Origin: Rhodeus uyekii
Taxonomy: Eukaryota > Chordata > Actinopteri > Cypriniformes > Acheilognathidae
Reading direction: 5' to 3'
Assembly (NCBI GenBank): GCA_037043235.1
Contig: JAWRVZ010000079.1
Location: 1,588,001 to 1,652,000 of the forward strand
Length of the DNA: 64,000 nucleotides
Positions 1-11,700 of the stretch are shown here, one piece after another. How positions within the stretch are numbered: position 1 is the stretch's first letter; each line of letters begins with the position of its first letter. The notes beneath the pieces are model-generated. The model saw nothing but the letters and a program-made list of their open reading frames with translations. It did no database searches and had not been told where the DNA came from. The position numbers were made by a program, and so were the translations under genes.

Positions 1-41
1 CCTTTGTTTACCTTTCTGCAGAACCCCTACACTGTCACCTA

Positions 42-560
42 ATGGAGGAGATTATCCAGCGATTTACTGATGTCAGCATACGCCATCATCAGTTTGTAGA
101 ACAGCTTTCTGGCCGACAAGAACGCATGGAGCTTGCGCTTGAGCAGTTAGGAACTGCCAACCACGTACCCCTTCCAGAACCCCGTAGCCAGGCCCAGCAC
201 CTGCTTCAAAAGTTAACAGAGCATGATGGCTTTGAAGCTTACTTGCATACATCTGAAGTAATAGCTGCTCGCGAAGGATGGGTGGAAGATGAGTGGGTCC
301 GCATTAGCACCCTTTCTCACCGGGGAAGCACAGTGAGCCTATTGTTCACTCCAGGCCCCCGCCAATGAGTCATATGCGGATTTTAAACAGGAAATCCTGG
401 CACGAATAGACCTTTCCCCAGTGTGTGCTGCCCAACGCTTCCATGAATAGGTGTATGACCCACAGGCACCCGCACGAGTTCAAGCTGCCAAGCAGTCACA
501 ATTAACTCAACTTTGGCTTCTCTCTGGGAATCCCACGGCTGGCTAGGTAGCTGAAAGGGT
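42..560 (+). pseudogene. Gag-like remnant of the Gypsy element
   Basis: The first 108 codons (42-368) are open and resemble the N-terminal Gag of fish Gypsy elements: a coiled Gln/Glu-rich start, then a segment around EHDGFEAYL and AAREGW that recalls the capsid-like Gag fold. After the stop at 366-368 further Gag-like residues appear in shifted frames, so the gene is broken. It has no nucleic-acid-binding zinc knuckle that I can see. No function is expected. Confidence 0.6.
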
Positions 561-798
561 GGAAGTGGACAGCCTACTGCATGCATTACCTTGGGTTCAT
601 CAGAAACCAATAAGTATGAGAAATTCTTCAACACTTGCAGCCCTCATAGAAGCATTGGAACTGGGGGAGCCAGACCAAGTTTGAAATGCCGGTGAGGGAA
701 CAACGACGTTTCCCTGGAGGGTGGTCCCAGAACGGCGAAAAATGGATGGCACGGGGTGAACCCATGACCACGGACCCACACCCACCCAAAGCCAAAGT

Positions 799-1062
799 AT
801 GGCTAGCAGGCTGCATTGTCCACTGAGGTATACCATTGTAGTACCTGAGCGGCAAGTGTATGTTGGAAGTAAACTTGAGAAATTACAACCCCAGATCATC
901 AAACCCTGTCCAGGCAGCAAGTCGTCTATCCCCATCACCTGCGTACATGGAGACACTCGTTATGTACCTGCCCAAATTGTTACCATTTCTGCTGGCTCGA
1001 AGTCATGGCCAGTGGAGGTAGGAGTGGTAAAGGATCTCCCTGTGCTGCATGGAAAGGACTAA
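799..1062 (+). pseudogene. Retropepsin-like segment of the Gypsy element
   Basis: An 87-codon open stretch carries the block ITCVHGDTRYVPAQIVTI followed by WPVEVGVVKDLPVLHGKD. This pattern (a strand ending in HGD, then a Gly-rich strand ending in LGRD-like residues) is typical of the region around the protease and just after it in fish Gypsy polyproteins. The active-site DTG is not recognisable, so it lies upstream in a broken frame or is lost. Sequence similar to the protease-integrase linker continues to about 1280 with stops. Confidence 0.55.
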
Positions 1063-1285
1063 CCGGGGTTCGACCACCTGTTTGCAACAACCATACAACC
1101 TGCTAGTCTGAGTGGGAACTGTCGAAAGCGAAGGACCCAGCCTCAAACTGTTAGCCATCCAGTCCTGCGGGCCCCGAGACTGAGAGAGATGGTGAATCAC
1201 AAAATTTGGCCCCTAATATCTCTATACTGATTTCTTCCACCAGATCACTGAAGGGGGCTCGTTTGGATGGAAACAAGTTAGAGAG

Positions 1286-2330
1286 GTGGAGTCCCAACAC
1301 CAAGCACTCCATCCGTACCTGCGCTTCATAGTGAAGAACAGCCTTTTTTATTGTTTTGGTCAACGGCGTGGGGAGGAGAAACATCTGTTGGTAGTGCCGA
1401 AGTCCAAGACTGAAATCGTGTTGGAGCTGGCCCACTCACACCCAATGGCAGGGCATCTGGTGGCATCTCCGCTGGCTCTCACTTTGTATCAGCCTCGCTG
1501 TAAATTAAAATCTATGGGAGGGAGGGCCTTTTCCTACAATGCACCAAAGTTGTGGAAATCACTACCTGCTCCTGTCAGAAATACAAACTCTCTGGATTGT
1601 TTTAAGCAGTGTCCCAAAACACATCTTTTTAGTCAAGTTTTTAATGTAGAACATGTGTATTTACTTTTTACTTGCATTTATATGTGTATTTTTACTTTAT
1701 TTGTCGTTTTATTGTTTCTTGTTGTTTTGCAATTTCGTATTGTAATCTGCACTTTGGGTCTAAGAAAGGCGCACTACAAATAAAATGTATAATTATTATT
1801 ATTATTATTATTATTAAACACATAATTCAGTGTGTTTGAGATCGGTTCCATTGGTCTGGTCTGAATGCTGAGTCAAAGAACATGACATGACGTCCTCCCC
1901 TCAGCCTACTCATTCCGTTATCAATTATCAAGGTCCACTTTGAGCGCAATGGGATGGACCTGATGGGACCGCTGCCGAAGTCAGCCCTCGTCATTGTGGA
2001 TTATGCCACCCGATACCCTGAAGCAGTCCTCCTGCGGAAAGGTACATCGAAGAACATTTCCAAGGAACTGTTTCTACTATTCAGCTGGGTAGGCATTCCT
2101 AGTGAAATTCTGAACCACCAGGGCACCCCATTCATGTCTAAGCTAACGACGGACCCATGCCAGTTGCTGCATATGTACATTTTGGTATCTGTGAAGTTCC
2201 TCAAGCCTCCACAGGATTTATACCCTTTGAGCTGATGTTTGGGCGGCAACCATGAGGACTGCTCGATGCCATCCCTCCCCACATCGAACATGTACGAGAT
2301 CCGAGACAGAAATTTGACATGCCATTAGAA
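1286..2330 (+). pseudogene. Integrase remnant of the Gypsy element, split by a LINE tail
   Basis: Codons from 1286 to about 1500 encode a histidine/cysteine zinc-binding region recognisable by LLVVPKSKTE and HSHPMAGHL. The frame is then interrupted by a LINE 3' end (about 1500-1815). Integrase core sequence resumes near 1930 (GMDLMGPLPKSA, VDYATRYPEA, GTPFMSK), with a small internal deletion and stop codons after about 2180. A further match (PFELMFGRQP) lies near 2225-2255 in another frame. The gene is clearly dead. Confidence 0.75.
1500..1815 (+). mobile_element. 5'-truncated LINE (L2/CR1-like) 3' end inserted in the Gypsy integrase
   Basis: Translation from about 1510 gives GRAFSYNAPKLWKSLPAPVR, the conserved C-terminal end of ORF2 in L2/CR1-type fish LINEs. 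It is followed by a short 3' UTR ending in AAATAAAATG and an (ATT)n tail at 1791-1815. The short tail microsatellite and lack of any upstream LINE sequence are typical of 5'-truncated retroposition. Upstream and downstream sequence both belong to the same Gypsy integrase, which marks the insertion point. The left boundary is approximate. Confidence 0.75.
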
Positions 2331-2339
2331 GTGGCACCC

Positions 2340-3110
2340 TGTTCTCTTCACAGATGAGAGCAGGTTCACTCAGAGAACGTAACATACATGAAAGATTGTG
2401 GAGATGCCGTGGGGAACGTTATGCTGCATGCAACATCATCCAGCATGCCCGGTTTGGCAGTGAGTTAATAATGGTCTGGGGAGGAATATACTTGGAGGGT
2501 CGTACAGACCTCCACATGCTAGCCAATTGTTCCCTTCCTGCTGTTAGATACCGGGATTAAATCCTCAGAGCCATTGTCAGACCTTATGCTGGTGCAGAGG
2601 GCCCTGTGTTCCTCCTGATGCAGGATAATGCCTGGCCTTATGTGGCTAGAGTATGTAGGCAGTTTTTAGATGATGAAGGCATTGATGGAACTGACTGGCC
2701 CTCATGTTCCCCAGACCTGAATCTAATTGAGATCCTCTGGGACATTTATCAGAGCATCCAAAGTTGGCAAGTAAAATCACAGACTGTCTAAGACCTCACT
2801 GATGCCCTGATCCAGGTCTGGGAGGAGATCTCTTCAGGATCATGCCCAGACGTTATTATGAGTGCATACAGGCACGTGTGGGCCATCCACACTACTGACT
2901 TACTTACATTATGAGGTGCTGTGATGAACTTCTAACAAGTTGGATCAGCCTATACTTTTTTTTAATGGTTTTGAATCCAGCCCTCGGTGTGTTGACTTTG
3001 GTTTCCATTGACTGTTGTCATACAATTTTGTTCTTAACAAATTATAAAGATTTTCAAATTAAATAGATCCAATTTAAATGTTCCCTTAATTTTCTTTTGA
3101 GCAGTGCATT
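2340..3110 (+). mobile_element. Tc1-like DNA transposon remnant (3' part)
   Basis: Plus-strand sequence encodes broken Tc1 transposase from the segment LFTDESRF (near 2343) through WGGIYLEGRTDLHML, MQDNAWPYVARVCRQFLDDE and WPSCSPDLNLIEILWD to about 2905. It then runs into non-coding 3' sequence ending TTTTGAGCAGTGCA near 3108, which looks like an inverted-repeat end followed by TA. The left end and the N-terminal DNA-binding part are missing, and stops or frameshifts occur around 2390, 2560 and 2790. It abuts the Gypsy remnant directly. Confidence 0.8.
2345..2905 (+). pseudogene. Broken Tc1-like transposase
   Basis: Two open pieces remain (2354-2560 and 2606-2791). They cover the second Asp region (MQDNAWPYVA) and the Glu region (PDLNLIEILWD) of the DDE domain. 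Between and after them the frame is lost. The catalytic Asp of the FTDES motif is encoded just upstream in a different frame. The gene is inactive. Confidence 0.75.
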
Positions 3111-3169
3111 TAGAAGATATATAGGAATAATTTTAATTTCTAGCTGAAATAGTTGTAAAACCACATGAA

Positions 3170-5730
3170 CATTAAAACCTTCAAATCTTTATTATTGAAA
3201 TATCTTAGTACTGTCCTTGAACTGGAATATAATTATGATAAGCCAATAAGATGCAGAGGCAAGGTTTCCAGTGTCTGTCGCTTTAATGTCTATTTATTCC
3301 TAATCCACTTCTCTTTTTTTTTCTTCTAAAAAACTTCAAGTATTTGTTGGGGAAACAAAAAGTCCAAAAACATTTTTTTCCTTCTAAAATGCAGACAAAA
3401 AAAAAAGGAAAAAGAAAAATTCTGATAAAACATAACATGAAATGATAACCATCTTAAAACAACTGTAATCATATTACCAAAGCCATAATAGTCATTAACA
3501 CGAATATCAAGTTTTCAGTTTCATCTTAAAAATGTCTAACATCTATTATCTTACGACTAAAGGAAATTCACCATTTACTTAAAGTTCACTTTCTGCTTGG
3601 CAGTCAGTAAGACGAAAACAACTAAACCAACCCACTGATCTTCATTCCCGTCACTATTTTGCTAGTTTTTCTACCAACACAATAGCAAAAGTGGTCATAA
3701 AAGCAACTTTAAAAAAAATAAAAAATAAAAAACCCTAAAAGAATTGGTCACAACACATGAAAACATAACTAAAAAGACCATGTTCCTATAATAAAATTAA
3801 ATAGCAACAGCACATGTAATAAGTTTCTAAAATAAAACTCCTAATGCACTGCAATTTGCAAATCCAAGTGAAGTCCATACACACATGCATTGAGAGACAT
3901 TATTAATGAGGAACAGCCTTGATGCATCCAATCGCAAGTGGTACTCACTGCAGTCAAATGACGTCCAGCTCAACATCTCTGGATGTCCAATGGGGTAAAG
4001 GGATAGAGTTGTAGATGGGGTTAGGGTGTGGTTGGAGAGTGTAGCTCCACCCATTATTCCTGTTCCTCACTGAACATCCAGCGAGGACGAGCTAGACGCA
4101 AGGTTCACCCATTTGCTCTGCAGTGAGCGGCCTATCTCCAATCGTGCCCTGCACTTTTGTAGCCACCTGCTGGTAGGAGGCAAACATTTACAGTACGGTA
4201 ATCAGCCTTCTGCAATAAACCCAGAGAGCACCAACAACTGCTTGTATACAGTAACTCTGCATGTATCCACGACTACAGTGTCTACAGTCTAGTCCATATT
4301 GTATAATATGAAACCTGAGCTCTAGACGCATCATTTTTATTAAGGAGTCAGGGAGGTATTACACAAACAGCAGCATTTCTCCAACAAGCCTCTAAAACTC
4401 ACCCATCAGCCACCGTCCCTACAATCCCTCGCTCTGAAGGATAAAGAAAAGCAGATCGATTCAGAGACATTTCAGGGAGAGATTGCCGCCCAGTGGAGCA
4501 GCTCCACACATAAACACTTGGCGTCATTCGGCTGCATTACAGTACATTTTTGATAAATGATTGGGTTCAGTCTACACAGACAAGCCCAGTGAACTGCGGG
4601 CTGGGTTGAGGTAATGAAATATTCAAAAAGGTACAACACTGCACATTCCCTAAACTCTGAAACTGCACAGTTTTTCAAAAACACGCACGGACCAGGCGGC
4701 TTTCTCATGCCACCATGAAACCCACGCACCTGGTCCGCCTAACACAAACACCAAACAAGTTGGACAAGACAATAAATTAAAAATAGAAAATAAATAAGAT
4801 TCGATCTATGCCTACAGAGCCTCGCCCATTCAGAGAGCAGGATACTGATATCAATCTCGTTTGGTCCTAGGAGGTGGGAGGGGGCGGAACCTTTGGGAAG
4901 ATGCTTTAGGCGGGAACAGCACAGTACCTACGTTCCACAGATAAACACGTACGTCCATCGGCACACGTGACGGCATCACCCCTACACAGCAGTCTAATAC
5001 AACTCTAAAACTAATGCACAGGATGCTTCATAAGAAATATTGAGAGGTCAGAAAGAAATCTGCGCAATAAAACTCGCCCTAAAAACTACATAAATTGAAA
5101 AAAAAAGCAGTAAAGAGGGCACAAATATTTTAGAGAGAGTCTGATGGATACTGAACAAAACGCATTCAGTTGAACGAGGAAGCAATAACAAAGAAGACGA
5201 GATAAGAACTTTTGGTTACCAGAATTTTAAGAATAAAACCTAAGAACCCGCAAAAGGAACACAGTGATAAAAAAAGTCTATAGACAGAATTTGGAGGTGC
5301 ACCACAGATTAAAGATGGCCGCGGGGTGATGCTATAGACTCGTTTGTTAGTGAAATCATGGTCAGCACAGGCTCGTCATTTGCATTATTCCAGATATCTG
5401 TATTGCACAACATTGACGTTGGCTCATTTAGTCAAAATTCAACAATCCATGAGATTTTCCTTCTTTCTTTCTTTTTTTTTTGTTTTCCTATGGAAAATGC
5501 TATTTCCCATAATTCTCAAGCACACAGTCAGTATAAAACTGTTCTCAGCAGCATCAGAAGCATTATTCATCAGTGTTGTGAAAGTTGAACTGGAACTTGT
5601 TTTTTCTGAGAAATCCCCACGTTGACTCGGAGAGAGTGCTGAGAATGCGTTCAAAAGCATGTGATCCTTCAGTCATCTCCAATGCAAGCTTGCTCCTATG
5701 ATCCACATTTCCCAGAATCCAACTCATCCC
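3170..5730 (-). other. nlk1: Probable nlk1 3' UTR and downstream sequence
   Basis: This stretch follows the nlk1 stop codon (5731-5733) on the minus strand and has no convincing coding sequence. A minus-strand AATAAA lies at 3188-3193 and is a candidate poly(A) signal near the far end, just before the Tc1 remnant; other A-rich hexamers exist. A 2.5-kb 3' UTR is an inference from this signal and the lack of another gene. Transcript data would settle its end. Confidence 0.4.
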
Positions 5731-8700
5731 TCATCTCTCTTCTTTCCTCGATACTTTTGACGAATGCCAGGCTGTGGATCTGATACAGAGATAAAGAAAA
5801 AGAAGGACTTCAGACAGCAAAAGGAACATTTTCTTTAAAAGGGATAGTTCACCCATTTACTCACCTTCATATTATTTCAAACACATAAGACTTTAAATTC
5901 AGACTTCATTTGTGTTTCAAAGATGAACAAATGTAATCAGAGATTTATGTGCCTCCATTGACAGCTACGCAACTATCACGTGTGCTTAATGCGACAACCA
6001 ATGGTGTTCCTTCTCGTATTATGCAGCTTGAAGTTTGTTGTCATCCAAGCAGGTTCGGTTGAGCTTCTGTTTATGTTCACTGATCAATGTTTATATGTGA
6101 ATAAAAGCCTAAATTCAATCTTTTCATCAAAATAAAGTGATCATATCTTCAGACAAAACTGCTAAATTCATATGGATTAGTTTTACAATCTCTTTATGAA
6201 CTTTTTTAAGCTTCAAAGTGGTTGTTGCATAAACTGTAAACGGAGGGACAAAAATGTGTTTCAAAGATGAACAAAAGTCACATGGGTTTCGAAAAACACG
6301 AGGATGAGTAATTAATGACAATTTTCATTTTTGGGTGAACTAACCCTTTAAAATGGAAGTTTGGTGCAAATGACAAAAATGGCCATTTGCATTATGCTTT
6401 ATACATGCATACATACCCATAAATATACAGTAATACCTCGAGATACGAGCAAGGCTTCTGGCAAATTTTTGCTTCTAGATACGAGTAAATATTCAAGATA
6501 CGAGCACGCGTACTGACGCTGATGACGAGACACGTTCACTTCACGTGTTCGCCGACTTCTGGCCGCGTCGCCCACGAGTAGCTGATTTTCTCTCCATTTT
6601 GTGCATTATTCTTCATAAAAGTTCTAAGACAGTGAGTGGTAAGGATGGTAGTGAGAAGAAGAAACGCATGATGACCATGGAAATGAAGCATGAAATATGA
6701 GCACGTTGCCTGCGTGAGTGATCTAGCACGCACTTATGATCGCAGTAAATCCGCGATATGTACCATCCTAAAGCAGAAGGATGTTATCAAGAATGTAAAT
6801 CCTTCCAAGGGCGTGACGATTATATCGAAGTTGTGTTCAAATATAAATAATGAGATGGAGAGGCTTCTGTTGTTGTGGATAAACGATAAGCAGATGTCCC
6901 TCGACAGCTATTTCGTTAAAAGGTCTGCGCCAAGTGAAAGTGAAAGTCAGGCGAAAAAAGGTAAGAAAAGTGATCAAACTTAAAGAATACAAATCGAAAA
7001 AAATCTAAACAATAATATAACATAGAAAAGTAAAACAACATACATTAGCTATGTTAATTTATGTAGTGTACGGTACGATACGGAATCAAGTGTCCACACT
7101 GAAACGGATTATGCTCGTATCTAGAGGTATTACTGTATATATATATATACACACACACACATATACACATACATTTATTTATATGTATAGTTATTCATTT
7201 ATATTTATTTTACTACCAACTGTATTTGAAAAAGGTTTGTCAAAAAATATTTGCACTGACCTAATGAAGGTTTTGAAGGCTGCACTCTGGGGATTGATGC
7301 ACAAAGGCACTCGTTTGCCTTGCTGGTGCTCTGTTATAAAACGATGGATGAGCTCTGAGATGAAGAAAGAAAACAGGTTATAAAAATAGGTCCATCATTT
7401 CAAAAGAAGGTTGAGTGATAGATGAGTGAAGATTAGGCCAGAGTGATAAAGAGTGTTACCTTTTCCCTGCCAGACAGAGTGCATGCTCTGCTCATAGTTG
7501 TGGCTAAAGGGTCGATCCGCAGGCGGCTCGAAGTCTCGGGTGTACACCCTGCCGCTGGGCACTGAGTAACAGCACTTACACATGCAGGTGTGGTACCTCA
7601 GTCGACCCTCATCCAAATACGGATGAGAAAGAGCATCACTGCCTGAGATGCGCTTGGCCTACAGATGGAGAATGAGTAATAATGAGTAATAACAACTACA
7701 AAAGAAAGCAATTATCTCCACAAAATAATCAAATGAAAACAAAAAAGTATGATTTTATATAAAAGAACATGAAGCTTATACTAAAAGTTTATTTACTTTT
7801 AATAATAATACTTTTACTCAGGAAAAACATTCAAAATTCATCAAAGTCTCAAATGTTATTCTTTTAAACTTTCAATTCATCAACAAAAAAGAAAATGCAT
7901 CAGTTTCCTCAAAATTAGTAAGTAGCACAAATGTTTTCATTATTTATAAGAAATATTTGTAACAAATATTTGTAGCAAATCAGCATACTAGAATTCAGCT
8001 TTGCCATCACAGAAATAAACATTTTAAAATATATAATATATTTATATATTTATATTTTATATATATATATATAAATAAATATTTAAAATATAAGTATTAA
8101 CTACAATTCTTTAAATAATATTTCCTGTTTTAATCAAATAAATGCAGCATATGTGAGCATAAACTTCTTCAAAAAGATATAACATAATAAAAACTAAACG
8201 TTTGGATGGTAGTGTATTTTCAAAATATTATGGAATTTTACATTGAAATGTACCAGTACTTGCATAGTAAACATTGTCAAATTCTCATTACCTAAACACA
8301 TCCAGAAGACAAATTTTGAAATTATTTTACATTTAGTCGATGATTCAATAGCTTCTAATTTTTTTCTTTACATATTTAGTATTCACTGTATCACAATATA
8401 AAAAAATAAAGTTCTCATTGGAGCACTTTATCTTTAACTTTTATACCCTACAGCAAACACAATAATTACCCAATTATAAAACAATTATTTTAATATTTAA
8501 ATAAGAGTATGTTATAATGAAGAATAAAAAGCATCTAAACATTTTTTTGTCCCTAATGGAAGATCATTATGACAAAAATTACCACAAAATAATTTTAACT
8601 CAGATTTACACATCATACTCACTGGATCAAAAACTAGCATGCGGCATAAAAGATGAACAGCTTCATGTGTCGCCCCATCCGACAACATGTACAGAACAGA

Positions 8701-11700
8701 CAACGACGGCTAAGGGAAAGAAAGCACAAAATAATGTAAAATATTGCATTTGATTTAAGGATTATATCTGTGCATTACATTTTTAAGAAAAATAATTCAT
8801 TGTAAGACAGGGTACAGAACTGGTTTGTGGGGTCCTCTAAGAATATGCGCTCGAGCTCCTTCACACGCAGACGCCATGGCAGAAAGAGGAGGAGTCCCGA
8901 GAAGATCAGTGATCAGATCCAACTGAGACAAAGAGAGAAGGAGAAACGGACACCGAGTAAAGACACACTTTATTTACACCAAGATTTTAGTGTATATTAA
9001 AGATGATCCTTTATTATACACTACCATTTAAAAGTACAGTAATACCTCGGTTTACGAGTTTAATTCATTCCAAGAGCTCATAACTCAAAATTCTCGTACA
9101 CCAAAACAATTTTCCCAATAAGAATGTAATAAAAATCCCTCGACTCGTTCCACACGACCATAAATGCCTATTTAAAATATTTTTTGGGTTTTACCCTATT
9201 CATTACAGTTAAAATTATAACCATTAAGATCTCATATAAATACTAATTAATAATTGACAATTAAACTCTAAAAATAGTCAAAATTTACTGTAACGCACTT
9301 CAGCTTTGAGTAGCGTCGCTGCTGGTGTGAAGGAGACGGGAGGAGGGTTTTACTGCTTAGAGGGAGAATTTTGTTCCTTCTTTCTTACTCATCTTGAGGT
9401 CATTGTCTATATGCTGTACTGTATGTATTTCACTACGTGAACAATAGCGATCACAATTAATGTTAACAACACTTAAAGGTAAAAGGTAAACAACAATTAA
9501 AGGTAAAACCGCTGTAAATCACTTATAAAAGTATCACTGCGGTGAACGATGCAACCAAACCGAGCGACTGAGAGAATGAATGAGTTAAGTGGTGATAGGC
9601 TTTGTGAGAGGCTGTTGTTAGGATATTTCCAGTAAAAATGCGCGCGACGATGCTGAGCGTTAGGACTTTTCCACACAAAAATGCATGTGGGTGAGCGAAA
9701 AATTCTAGCACTCCGATACAATGCTTGTACACAACGTCACTTGTAAACCGAGGTATTACCGTATGTGGTCGGTAACCTTTTTAAATGTTTTTTAAAGAAG
9801 TCTCTTACTCTCACCCAAAGGCTGCGTTCATTTGATGAACAATTCGGTAAAACTGTAATGTTGTGAAATACTACAATTTAAAATGAAAGTAAACTATTTG
9901 AATATATTATAAAATGTAACTTCTTCCAGTGATGCAAAGCTGAATTTTCAACATCATTACTCCAGTCTTTTGCGTCACATGATCCTTCAGAAATCATTCT
10001 AATATGCTGACTTACTGCTTAAAAACATTTTTTATCAGTGTTGAAAACGGTGCTATTTTTGTATAAACGGGATACTTTATTTTCAGGATTCTTTGATGAG
10101 AAGGGTCAAAAGAACAGCATTTATTTGAAACGGAAAACTTTAGTAACAAGAAGTCACTTTTGATCAATTTAATGCATCTTTTCATATTAAAGGCATAATT
10201 TAATGTTTCATGCCCCAAACTTTTGAATAGTAGTGCATGTCATTACCTGTTGTATGGGGCTCTGAGCCTGGAAAAGAATACGCCGGCCAAGCAACTCTGC
10301 GAAGATGCACCCTACAGACCAGACATCTATAGCTGAAGTGTAATGCTGGCATCCCATCAGAACCTCCGGAGCACGATAATACTGCGTCACCACCTCCTGG
10401 GTCATGTGACGTGAAGGATCTGGTTCCTCCACTCTTGCCAAGCCAAAATCACAAATCTAAATGTGAAGGAGAAAAAAAAGGTGACATCTCACTTTGTCAT
10501 TATTATTTGACTGAGTACATTTGTGCAGTGTGATACCTTAAGCAAACAGTTGCTGTTGACCAGCAGGTTCCCTGGTTTGATGTCTCTGTGCAGAATGCCT
10601 GCAGAGTGCAGGTATTTCAGCCCTGAGAGAAAGAGAGAGAACGTGTCATAAAAGGACGTCAATCGGAGGAACAATACTAAAATATAACTCAACATAAACA
10701 CCAACTCCTGAATAGAAATTTAATAATTCCTGCACTTGCTAATACAGACACCCATGTTACTAAAGGTGCTGTGTGTCGTCACTAGTTTAATTGTACAAAA
10801 CAAAAATGGTCATGGATAAAGTCGGAAGACATGGAAAATAAATCCCTCTAAAAAGGAGAGAGAGACAGAGAAAAAAAGGAGGATCTGACTCCACTTCATA
10901 AGACCCCTAAACATTTTATTACTTCTTTATTACACTTCCAGTAAAGAGCAAAAGGATCAAAAGGAATTATAGAAATTATTTAAAGTAATATTAAAATTGG
11001 AATGTTTTAACTTGTGAATGTGAAACAATATTTTCACTGTATTGGAGATTTCTTACAAAAATATCTTTCTAATCCAAAACTTTAAAAGTGCAATACCATT
11101 AATATTAGCATTGACATCCCTACTCCAGATTCATTATAAACACACATACAGCCTCAGCAAGAACTCTCAGCAAGTCAAAATCGCCCGAAACAAGATTAAT
11201 TGTTCAGTATGATTTTGTTAACAAATTCTATTTTCAGAACATAGGATTAAAGTTTTCCAGGCCGATTTACAAGGTCAAAAATAATCCCATTCCGCAACGC
11301 AGGCACAAAACACACCAAACTCTCATCTGTCCTGATTAAGTACTCCTGATCCCAAAAAGAAAAAAAAATACAATCCCAAAGTAACATATGCCCATGTGAA
11401 CTCACCCCTGAGTATCTGGTAGAGGAACACCTTAATGTGATCGGTGGTGAGCGGCTGAGGGGAAACGATGACTTTATGTAGGTCACTCTGCATGAGCTCA
11501 GTGATCACGTATCTACACCACAGACCCAGTTAAGAACACAACTGACCCGCAAACACAAGAACAAGGAGGAAACTAGCAATAGGTGAAATTAACCAAAACA
11601 GAAAACACTAGTACATTAAGAGAAATTTTATATCATCATTGTCATGTGAATAAAATAAAAAAACCTAGACACAAATCTGTGAAATAGGTTAAAGTTGCTA

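Larger units (their letters stand above)
1..2340 (+). mobile_element. Ty3/Gypsy retrotransposon remnant, probably Gmr1-like
   Basis: This is a degenerate internal region of a Gypsy-type element on the plus strand. A Gag-like open stretch (42-368) is followed by stop-riddled sequence, a retropepsin-like segment (about 799-1062), an integrase zinc-binding segment (1286-1500) and an integrase core (about 1930-2330). No reverse transcriptase separates protease from integrase, and the linker between them is still readable in broken frames. That order matches Gmr1-type fish Gypsy elements, where integrase precedes reverse transcriptase. The copy ends abruptly where Tc1-like sequence starts at about 2340, so any RT/RNase H part is missing. 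A LINE tail splits the integrase. No LTR is visible, and the element may start left of the window. Confidence 0.8.

Noticed and set aside
7051..7383. 110-codon plus-strand frame
   Set aside because: It runs through a (TA)(CA) microsatellite and the antisense of nlk1 exon 10.
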